Shown piece after piece: positions 1 to 5,749 of a stretch of DNA of 5,749 nucleotides. The notes under the pieces were generated by a model, which saw nothing but the letters and a program-made list of their open reading frames with translations, had not been told where the DNA came from and did no database searches. A program made the position numbers and the translations under genes. The stretch's first letter is position 1. Each line of letters begins with the position of its first letter. Origin of the DNA: JAAYJR01 sp964563975 (GTDB lineage: Bacteria; Bacteroidota; Bacteroidia; Bacteroidales; Prolixibacteraceae); assembly GCA_964563975.1 (NCBI GenBank), contig CAZLZJ010000093.1, positions 1-5,749 on the forward strand, read 5' to 3'.

Positions 1-26
1 GTATAATATAATTTCTGCTAAATATT

Positions 27-68
27 AAAAAGGTTCAATTAAGTTCCCCTTTAAGATATTACCTTTTT
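27..68. repeat. Weak inverted repeat upstream of rlmN
   Basis: An exact 8-base inverted repeat is visible: AAAAAGGT at 27-34 and its reverse complement ACCTTTTT at 61-68, separated by 26 bases. The 3' arm runs into further T residues (GTTTT). It could be the remnant of a terminator for a gene to the left of the window, or a site overlapping the rlmN promoter region. The stem is mostly A-T and the loop is long, so a stable hairpin is doubtful. In DNA this AT-rich, such a repeat may arise by chance. Confidence 0.25.
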
Positions 69-77
69 GTTTTAATC

Positions 78-85
78 TATCTTTG
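78..85 (+). promoter_or_regulatory. Bacteroidota-type -7 promoter element for rlmN
   Basis: TATCTTTG at 78-85 matches the TAnnTTTG consensus of the Bacteroidota housekeeping sigma factor at every fixed position. Transcription would start a few bases downstream, around 90-93, leaving a leader of only about ten bases before the ATG at 102. No convincing -33 TTTG lies at the usual 19-21 base spacing. The TTTG at 66-69 is too close. The assignment therefore rests on the -7 element and its position alone. Confidence 0.55.
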
Positions 86-101
86 CCTGAAATTATTTAT
101 T

Positions 102-1124
102 ATGAAGGGAAGACTTCTTGGAATGACTCTTACAGAGCTTCAGAAGATAATTGAAAGAGAGGGACTGCCAAAATTCACCTCCAAACAGATTGCTGACTGG
201 CTATATAAAAAAAACATATCGTCAATCGACGAAATGACAAATCTTTCTAAAAAGACCAGGGAGTTGCTGAATGAATTATATGAAACAGGAATAACACCTC
301 CGGTTAAATTTGAAACCGGCAGTGACGGAACAAAAAAGTATCTTTTCCCTGTTTCCGGGAATAACCATGTTGAAACAGCAATGATTCCCGACAGGGAGCG
401 AATAACAGTATGTGTAAGCACACAGGCAGGATGCAGGATGGGGTGTGTTTTTTGCATGACTGCCAGAGAGGGATTCCGGGGAAATCTGTCTGCAGGTGAG
501 ATACTGAACCAGGTAAAAAGCATTCATGAATCTGATAGTGTCTCCAATATTGTATTTATGGGAATGGGAGAGCCTTTGGACAATCCCGGTGAAGTTCTTA
601 AAAGTATTGAAATCCTGACTTCCGGCTGGGGATTTGCAATGAGCCCCCGCAGAATTACAGTTTCTACCGTTGGCATCATTCCTGCCATGATCAGATTTCT
701 TGAAAAAAGTGAAGCTCACCTGGCTGTAAGCCTCCATACCCCTTTTAATACGGAAAGACAAAAACTGATGCCTGTTCAGGTAAAATACCCAATAGAAGAT
801 ATAATTTCAGAGATCAAAAAATGGGATTTTGGAAGGCAGCGACGAGTCTCTTTTGAATATATTCTTTTCGAAGGATTTAACGATTCTCCAATACATGTTA
901 AGGAGCTTTCAAAATTACTTTCCGGTTTAAAATGCCGGGTAAATCTGATCAAATTTCATCCTATACCGGGATCTGACTTTAAAAGCCCAAAGAAGGAGAC
1001 AATCGAAAATTTTAAAAACCAGCTGAACCGCAAAGGTATACTGACAACTATAAGAGCCTCCCGCGGGGAAGATATTAATGCGGCCTGCGGCCTGCTTTCG
1101 GGAGTAAAAAATAAATTATCCTGA
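102..1124 (+). CDS. rlmN: Dual-specificity RNA methyltransferase RlmN (23S rRNA A2503 / tRNA A37 C2-methyltransferase)
   Basis: RlmN is a cytoplasmic radical SAM enzyme that methylates C2 of adenine 2503 in 23S rRNA. Characterised homologues also methylate A37 in some tRNAs. The 340-residue protein has the family's N-terminal accessory domain (about 1-80) followed by the radical SAM barrel. The [4Fe-4S] cluster motif CX3CX2C is C111, C115 and C118. The two cysteines of the ping-pong methyl transfer mechanism are present: C104, seven residues before the cluster as in E. coli, and C329 in the C-terminal RGEDINAACG segment. Other conserved motifs are GMGEPLDN (154-161), which binds SAM, and LAVSLH (207-212). 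Glu91 matches the conserved Glu105 of E. coli. The length fits Bacteroidota RlmN. The ATG at 102 is chosen because the family's LLGMTLTEL-like start lies just inside it; Met8 (ATG at 123) is an alternative. No Shine-Dalgarno is seen. The related resistance enzyme Cfr is unlikely given the housekeeping context and close RlmN motif match. Confidence 0.96.
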   Translation: MKGRLLGMTLTELQKIIEREGLPKFTSKQIADWLYKKNISSIDEMTNLSKKTRELLNELYETGITPPVKFETGSDGTKKYLFPVSGNNHVETAMIPDRERITVCVSTQAGCRMGCVFCMTAREGFRGNLSAGEILNQVKSIHESDSVSNIVFMGMGEPLDNPGEVLKSIEILTSGWGFAMSPRRITVSTVGIIPAMIRFLEKSEAHLAVSLHTPFNTERQKLMPVQVKYPIEDIISEIKKWDFGRQRRVSFEYILFEGFNDSPIHVKELSKLLSGLKCRVNLIKFHPIPGSDFKSPKKETIENFKNQLNRKGILTTIRASRGEDINAACGLLSGVKNKLS

Positions 1125-1148
1125 AATCACTGCTTTTTTTGTTTTCTG

Positions 1149-1181
1149 TTGATCATATTAAAAAATTAAAGGGCATTTTTG
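1149..1181 (+). promoter_or_regulatory. Possible weak promoter for carB
   Basis: In the rlmN-carB gap, CATTTTTG at 1174-1181 matches five of the six fixed positions of the Bacteroidota -7 consensus TAnnTTTG. A TTG at 1149-1151 lies 22 bases upstream, slightly beyond the usual -33 spacing. Transcription would start near 1187, giving a leader of about 20 bases before the carB ATG at 1209. Such T-rich matches are common in this kind of DNA. Read-through from rlmN remains possible, since no clear terminator separates the two genes. Confidence 0.35.
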
Positions 1182-1208
1182 TAAGAAATTCATTTTAAAA
1201 TTATTTCT

Positions 1209-4200
1209 ATGCCTAAGCGGGAAGACCTCAACAAAATTTTAATCATTGGATCAGGACCCATAGTTATCGGACAAGCATGTGAGTTTGACTATTCCGGCAC
1301 ACAAGCCTGTAAAGCTCTTCGTTCACTTGGTTATCAAATTGTCCTGGTAAATTCCAACCCTGCTACTATTATGACCGATCCTGAGATGGCAGACTTTACA
1401 TATATTGAACCCCTTAACGAATATGCCCTTACAGAGATCATTGAAAAAGAACGACCTGATGCTCTTTTACCAAACCTGGGAGGACAAACAGCTCTTAACC
1501 TATCATTACAGCTTGCCAAAAAAGGAGTTCTTGACAAATATGGGGTGGAGGTAATTGGAGTAAACCTGGAAGCAATAGAGAAGGGGGAAGACCGCACCGA
1601 GTTTAAAAACTCTATGGCCCGGTTAGGAATAGAAGTGCCCGGGAGTACTGCTGTTACAACAGTTAGTGATGCAGAAATGGTTGCCGAAAAACTTGGCTAT
1701 CCGGTAGTAATCAGACCTGCCTACACTATGGGAGGCACCGGAGGCGGATTGGTATATAACATTGAAGAGCTGAGAACTATTGCTGCCAGAGGAATTGCTG
1801 CCAGCATGGTAGGGCAGATTTTAGTTGAGGAGTCGGTCCTCGGATGGGAAGAGCTTGAATTGGAAGTTGTCCGGGATGCAAAAAACCAAATGATTACAGC
1901 TTGTTTTATAGAAAATGTAGATGCTGTCGGCGTACATACGGGCGACTCATTCTGTACTGCACCTATGATGACTATTTCAAAAGAGCTGCAAAAAAGACTA
2001 CAGGAATATTCATACAGGATTGTAGAAGATATTGGTGTTATCGGAGGCACCAATGTGCAGTTTGCACACGATCCGGAAACGGGACGGGTTGTAGTTATAG
2101 AAATAAATCCACGAACATCCAGGTCATCAGCACTTGCTTCAAAAGCCACAGGCTTCCCGATAGCTTTGGTATCAGCACTTCTTGCAGGAGGACTAACCCT
2201 TGATGAAATACCCTACTGGAGAGAAGGAACTCTTGATAAATACAGACCCTGGGGTGATTATGTTGTTGTAAAATTTGCAAAGTGGGCTTTTGAAAAATTC
2301 GACGGGCTGACAGATAGGCTTGGTACGCAAATGCAGGCAGTCGGTGAAGTAATGAGTATTGGAAAAAACTATAAAGAAGCGCTCCAGAAAGCTATCCGTT
2401 CACTTGAAACAGGCCGCTACGGACTTGGCTTTGCAAAAGATTATAATGAAAAATCCCTTTCTGATCTGATGCTTCTCCTATCGGAACCTTCCAGCGAACG
2501 CCAGTATATTATATATGAAGCATTACGCAAAGGTGCAACCATTAACCAGCTGCATAAAAAAACCTATATTAAAAAATGGTTTATTGAACAGATGAAAGAG
2601 CTGGTTGAGCTGGAAGAAAAAATTCTCTCGTATAAAGGAACAACCCTCCCCGATGAAATTTTTATCCGGGCAAAACTTGACGGATTTGCTGATAAATACC
2701 TTGCTAAATTATTAAATATCCCCGAAAAAGATATCCGTAACCGCAGAAAAAGCCTTGGGCTTGAAGAGGCCTGGGAGCCTGTGCCGGTTAGTGGTGCAGA
2801 TGCAGTTTATTATTATTCAACTTATAACGCTCCGGACAAAAACAAAATTTCCGAAAAAACCAAAATAATGGTTCTGGGCGGCGGGCCAAACCGTATCGGC
2901 CAGGGTATAGAATTTGATTATTGCTGTGTCCATGCTGCCTTTGCAATACGTGATGCAGGATATGAATCAATAATGGTTAACTGTAACCCTGAAACTGTCT
3001 CAACTGACTACGACACTTCGGATAAATTATATTTTGAACCTCTGACGGTAGAAGATGTACTTAGTATTTATGAAAAAGAGAAACCCTCGGGAATAATTGT
3101 TCAATTTGGTGGCCAGACCCCTTTAAACATTGCCGTTGAGCTTGAAGCAAACGGAGTTAAAATTATTGGGACAAGCCCCGACACAATTGATCTGGCAGAA
3201 GACAGGGACCGCTTCAGGCAGATAATGCAAAAACTTGACATACCACAACCTGCATCAGGAATGGCCAGTAACCTGGATGAAGCTGTTGAAATAGCTCAAA
3301 GAATTGGATACCCGCTCATGGTGCGCCCTTCTTATGTTTTAGGAGGGCGGGGCATGAAAATAGTGCTTGATGAAGATATGCTCCGCCAGTATGTTTCTGC
3401 TGCTGTGGATATTACCCCGGACAGGCCATTGTTAATAGATATGTTCCTCGAAGATGCCATTGAAGCAGAATCGGATGCAATAGCTGACGGAATAGATGCA
3501 TTTGTGCCTGCAGTGATGCAGCATATTGAATATGCCGGAATCCACTCAGGAGATTCTGCATGTGTAATTCCTCCCGTCATTATCAAAGAAGAGCTGATAC
3601 ATACTATAGAAGATTATACCCGGAAAATTGCTATTGAAATGAATGTTGTCGGTTTGATGAATATTCAATATGCAATTTATAAGGATAAAGTATATATCCT
3701 GGAAGCCAATCCCAGGGCTTCAAGAACAGTACCACTGGTTTCCAAAATCTGCAATATACCAATGGCTAAAATAGCCACCGAAATAATGTTGGGTAAAAAA
3801 CTTTCCGACTTTAATTTAAAAAGGAAAAAATTAAAACATTTTGGTGTTAAAGAAGCTGTATTTCCCTTTAATATGTTTCCTGTCGTTGATCCTGTTTTAG
3901 GACCTGAAATGAGGTCTACCGGCGAAGTCCTGGGACTGGCAGATTCATTCGGACTGGCATTTTTTAAATCACAGGAGGCAACAAAAACACCTCTTCCCCT
4001 GAATGGAACGGTTTTGATAACCATTAGCGACCGCGACAAAGATAATATTGTCAGGACAGCTAAAAATTTTCAGGATATGGGATTTAAAATTATGGCCACC
4101 GGCGGAACTAAAAAATTTCTTGCAAATAATGGCATTGAAACTCATTTCATAAATAAAATATATGAAAAAAGGCCAAATATTGTTGATGCAATTGTAAACC

Positions 4201-4406
4201 GGGAGATTGACCTTGTAATAAATACCCCTGCAGGAAAAATGAGTGAATATGATGACTCATATATTCGCAAAAGCGCTATCAGGTACAGTATTCCGTATAT
4301 AACAACTACTGCCGCCGCCTTTGCTGCAACACAAGGAATAAAAGAGCGCCGCAACGGAGCATATCATGTAAAATCATTACAAAAGTATCACAGCGATATA
4401 AAATAA
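1209..4406 (+). CDS. carB: Carbamoyl-phosphate synthetase large subunit
   Basis: CarB makes carbamoyl phosphate from bicarbonate, two ATP and ammonia tunnelled from the glutaminase subunit CarA, feeding pyrimidine and arginine synthesis. At 1065 residues it is full length (E. coli 1073). The order is: carboxyphosphate ATP-grasp domain (about 1-400), oligomerisation domain (400-550), carbamoyl-phosphate ATP-grasp domain (550-930) and MGS-like allosteric domain (about 930-1065). Active-site residues of the first half align with E. coli: R129, R169, E215, then E298, N300 and R302 in EINPRTSR. The second half has the glycine-rich VLGGGPNRIGQGIEFDY segment from 555, R706, R714, and E832, N834 and R836 in EANPRASR. 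In the allosteric domain, T964, T967, K983, N1005 and T1006 sit where E. coli binds effectors, so nucleotide or ornithine control may be retained. The ATG at 1209 gives the standard MPKREDL start. No carA is adjacent; the left neighbour is rlmN. No frameshift or missing key residue was seen. Confidence 0.98.
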   Translation: MPKREDLNKILIIGSGPIVIGQACEFDYSGTQACKALRSLGYQIVLVNSNPATIMTDPEMADFTYIEPLNEYALTEIIEKERPDALLPNLGGQTALNLSLQLAKKGVLDKYGVEVIGVNLEAIEKGEDRTEFKNSMARLGIEVPGSTAVTTVSDAEMVAEKLGYPVVIRPAYTMGGTGGGLVYNIEELRTIAARGIAASMVGQILVEESVLGWEELELEVVRDAKNQMITACFIENVDAVGVHTGDSFCTAPMMTISKELQKRLQEYSYRIVEDIGVIGGTNVQFAHDPETGRVVVIEINPRTSRSSALASKATGFPIALVSALLAGGLTLDEIPYWREGTLDKYRPWGDYVVVKFAKWAFEKFDGLTDRLGTQMQAVGEVMSIGKNYKEALQKAIRSLETGRYGLGFAKDYNEKSLSDLMLLLSEPSSERQYIIYEALRKGATINQLHKKTYIKKWFIEQMKELVELEEKILSYKGTTLPDEIFIRAKLDGFADKYLAKLLNIPEKDIRNRRKSLGLEEAWEPVPVSGADAVYYYSTYNAPDKNKISEKTKIMVLGGGPNRIGQGIEFDYCCVHAAFAIRDAGYESIMVNCNPETVSTDYDTSDKLYFEPLTVEDVLSIYEKEKPSGIIVQFGGQTPLNIAVELEANGVKIIGTSPDTIDLAEDRDRFRQIMQKLDIPQPASGMASNLDEAVEIAQRIGYPLMVRPSYVLGGRGMKIVLDEDMLRQYVSAAVDITPDRPLLIDMFLEDAIEAESDAIADGIDAFVPAVMQHIEYAGIHSGDSACVIPPVIIKEELIHTIEDYTRKIAIEMNVVGLMNIQYAIYKDKVYILEANPRASRTVPLVSKICNIPMAKIATEIMLGKKLSDFNLKRKKLKHFGVKEAVFPFNMFPVVDPVLGPEMRSTGEVLGLADSFGLAFFKSQEATKTPLPLNGTVLITISDRDKDNIVRTAKNFQDMGFKIMATGGTKKFLANNGIETHFINKIYEKRPNIVDAIVNREIDLVINTPAGKMSEYDDSYIRKSAIRYSIPYITTTAAAFAATQGIKERRNGAYHVKSLQKYHSDIK

Positions 4407-4416
4407 TGATAAAAGT

Positions 4417-4439
4417 GTTGATGCAGCTTCGGCATCAAC
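4417..4439 (-). terminator. Hairpin terminator candidate for the MBL-fold gene in the convergent intergenic region
   Basis: GTTGATGC (4417-4424) and GCATCAAC (4432-4439) form a perfect 8-bp stem with a 7-base loop, AGCTTCG. An alternative fold forms a C(UUCG)G tetraloop on the plus strand, with a 3-base bulge. On the minus strand the stem is followed after two bases by a U-rich tail (CTTTTATCATTATTTT), about 65 bases past the stop of the MBL-fold gene. This fits an intrinsic terminator for that gene. On the plus strand it lies 10 bases after the carB stop but is followed by CCCCCGG and A residues, so it is not a standard terminator for carB. The rest of the 98-base gap (4440-4504) holds only weak AT-rich palindromes. 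Confidence 0.6.
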
Positions 4440-4504
4440 CCCCGGAAAAACAGAATAAGAGGTTATTAACTATAATAAATCTGCTCTATAGAATAAAAAT
4501 TAAC

Positions 4505-5740
4505 TCAGTTACTTTTATAAGGTCCATGAATACTTTTAACCTTGAAATTTTCGGCAGAATCATCAAGAATATAAATCATATAGCTTTCTCCACCCGGATT
4601 AACTCTTATTACAATATGCCCCTGCCTGCTTATCATTTTATCAATGGCTGCGCCTATAACCACATGGGTTTCTTCCATAACATTTGTTGAAAACAGATCC
4701 CGCGGTCCGGGGTAAGTCCTGCCCGACATCATTCGCGAAATTACGGAATGAGAAGGATGACTCGGTGCCCACGATAAAATTATATAAACTCTTGGCCTTA
4801 CGGCCTGAAGGAAAAAAAGCCCCATTGCATCATAAAATGCATGATGATTGGCTATGCAAACATCTACCGGTCCGGCTGCCCGTCCCACAGGAGTTTCAAT
4901 ATCTTCCCAGGCACCTGGCTCACCCGTAGTTAAATCACCTCCGTTAAAATAGTCGAATTTGCCGTATGAAAGCCGAAAAGCACAACTGAGTTTATTCTCA
5001 TCAGGGTATTCACCGGCATTCAAGCTCTCAAACGGCGGAAAATGATTTCGTTTATTATCGGCCACTCCTGTCCATACATAACCGTTTGCAGCAATATTTC
5101 GGATTTCAAAATCAGGATATTTTTCAGGATGATTCAACAATTTAAACTGACTTTTATCGCCAACATCAAACTGTTCGGCAATCATTCCATTTTTTTCATT
5201 ATTACATTTTACAAAACTGATATAATTTTGAATATTTTTTGAATCCAATTTTAAAGGATAGTCATAATCAGGCCAGCCCCGGTCAACAATTTTCCCAAAA
5301 GGAATATATTCTGCCACCTGGGTTAATCCGGTAAGTTTATATTCACCTTTTACTGATTTTTTAGAATTTGCATGAATCTCACCGATATGATCGCCGTGAA
5401 AATGAGTTGCAAGTGCATAATCAATCTTTTTTACAGGGTGATTTTTCAGAAAATTTAAAATATATCTTGAAATCCACTCTCCCGGTTCACGGCTTCCGTC
5501 AGGTTTGGGATCAGTAACACGGGGTTTCTCTCTTTGAGTTGCACCGGCATCAACAAGCATTGTGGTACCATCCGGAAATATAAAAAATGTAGATTCGCCT
5601 TTACCGGTATTTATATGATGAATGTCGAGATAGCCTTCACTCCACTGAGAAAATTCATCACCGGCCTTAATCTGTGCATTTAATAATAATGAAAAAATGA
5701 AAGCTGTGAGAAAGCAAAAAATATTTTTTACAGATATCAT
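4505..5740 (-). CDS. Exported ComEC/Rec2-type metallo-beta-lactamase-fold hydrolase, substrate unknown
   Basis: This 411-residue protein starts with a Sec signal peptide: K5, a hydrophobic stretch at about 7-20 and a likely cleavage next to NAQ (21-23). It should act in the periplasm or outside the cell. There is no lipobox cysteine. The mature part has MBL-fold motifs in order: an opening HHINTGKGES strand (41-50), VDAG (63-66), the metal-binding HxHxDH motif H113, H115, D117 and H118, N249 and S252 before a strand ending in GGD (D269), and ANHH with H299 and H300. The late motifs resemble the MBL domain of the ComEC/Rec2 DNA-uptake protein, but the ComEC membrane channel is absent. About 150 residues separate H118 from D269, which suggests an inserted segment. 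The C-terminus (about 374-408) reads as closing beta strands. The substrate could be nucleic acid, a phosphodiester or another ester; the sequence does not decide. A lactamase role is not supported. The gene is convergent with carB, and only nine bases of upstream DNA are visible. The start is supported by the signal peptide. Confidence 0.88.
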   Translation of the reverse strand: MISVKNIFCFLTAFIFSLLLNAQIKAGDEFSQWSEGYLDIHHINTGKGESTFFIFPDGTTMLVDAGATQREKPRVTDPKPDGSREPGEWISRYILNFLKNHPVKKIDYALATHFHGDHIGEIHANSKKSVKGEYKLTGLTQVAEYIPFGKIVDRGWPDYDYPLKLDSKNIQNYISFVKCNNEKNGMIAEQFDVGDKSQFKLLNHPEKYPDFEIRNIAANGYVWTGVADNKRNHFPPFESLNAGEYPDENKLSCAFRLSYGKFDYFNGGDLTTGEPGAWEDIETPVGRAAGPVDVCIANHHAFYDAMGLFFLQAVRPRVYIILSWAPSHPSHSVISRMMSGRTYPGPRDLFSTNVMEETHVVIGAAIDKMISRQGHIVIRVNPGGESYMIYILDDSAENFKVKSIHGPYKSN

Positions 5741-5749
5741 GATTTATAA

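Noticed and set aside
2..7. TATAAT resembling a sigma-70 -10 box
   Set aside because: The Bacteroidota primary sigma factor uses a different -7 consensus, the DNA is AT-rich throughout, there is no partner -35, and the better-placed TATCTTTG lies at 78-85.
1060..1092. CCCGCGGG palindrome and GGCC-TGC-GGCC hairpin near the end of rlmN
   Set aside because: Both lie within the coding sequence. The second falls in the codons for the conserved AACG segment that includes C329, so coding constraint explains it.
1134..1145. T-rich tract ten bases after the rlmN stop, as a possible terminator
   Set aside because: No stable hairpin lies directly before it. The best pairing I could find is about five base pairs, including a G-T wobble, with a 15-base loop ending ten bases upstream of the tract.
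1721..2149. A 142-codon minus-strand reading frame inside carB
   Set aside because: It is antisense to a highly conserved part of CarB and its translation is low-complexity, Ser/Thr/Ile-rich text typical of a shadow frame. The other antisense frames inside rlmN, carB and the MBL-fold gene were rejected for the same reason.
4463..4492. TTATTA-ACTA-TAATAA hairpin and the TCTATAGA palindrome between the convergent genes
   Set aside because: The stem is entirely A-T and only six base pairs, with no U-tract in a useful place. The 8-base palindrome stands alone. Both are expected by chance in AT-rich DNA.
4406..4690. A 94-codon plus-strand reading frame whose ATG overlaps the carB stop by one base
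   Set aside because: The overlap looks like translational coupling, but most of the frame is antisense to the MBL-fold gene and ends inside it. It has no recognisable domain and it spans the hairpin. It is best explained as a shadow frame.

Overview
The window looks like ordinary chromosomal DNA from a member of the Bacteroidota, probably near the Bacteroidales/Marinilabiliales. The evidence is its AT-rich composition, the lack of Shine-Dalgarno sequences before the two plus-strand genes, a TAnnTTTG-type promoter element ahead of the first gene, protein wording typical of that phylum, and a signal peptide ending in Asn-Ala-Gln. The placement is inferred from these features, not from a search.

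Layout. Positions 1-101 are an AT-rich upstream region with a -7-type promoter element and a weak inverted repeat. Next comes rlmN (102-1124, plus strand), the radical SAM methyltransferase that modifies 23S rRNA A2503 and, in characterised homologues, tRNA A37. After an 84-base gap with a possible weak promoter comes carB (1209-4406, plus strand), the complete large subunit of carbamoyl-phosphate synthetase. A 98-base convergent intergenic region (4407-4504) carries a perfect 8-bp hairpin that suits termination of the minus-strand gene. The last gene (4505-5740, minus strand) encodes an exported metallo-beta-lactamase-fold protein of the ComEC/Rec2 type. It is complete, but only nine bases of its upstream DNA lie in the window.

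How the genes relate. RlmN works in translation and CarB makes carbamoyl phosphate for pyrimidine and arginine synthesis. They share orientation but no pathway, so they are neighbours that may be partly co-transcribed. CarB needs the glutaminase subunit CarA, which is not encoded here. The MBL-fold gene is convergent with carB, and nothing links them functionally.

Novelty. I see no phage, insertion sequence, CRISPR array, tRNA, rRNA or defence cassette, and no convincing undescribed system. The least understood item is the exported MBL-fold protein. The remaining points of interest are small regulatory or structural observations.
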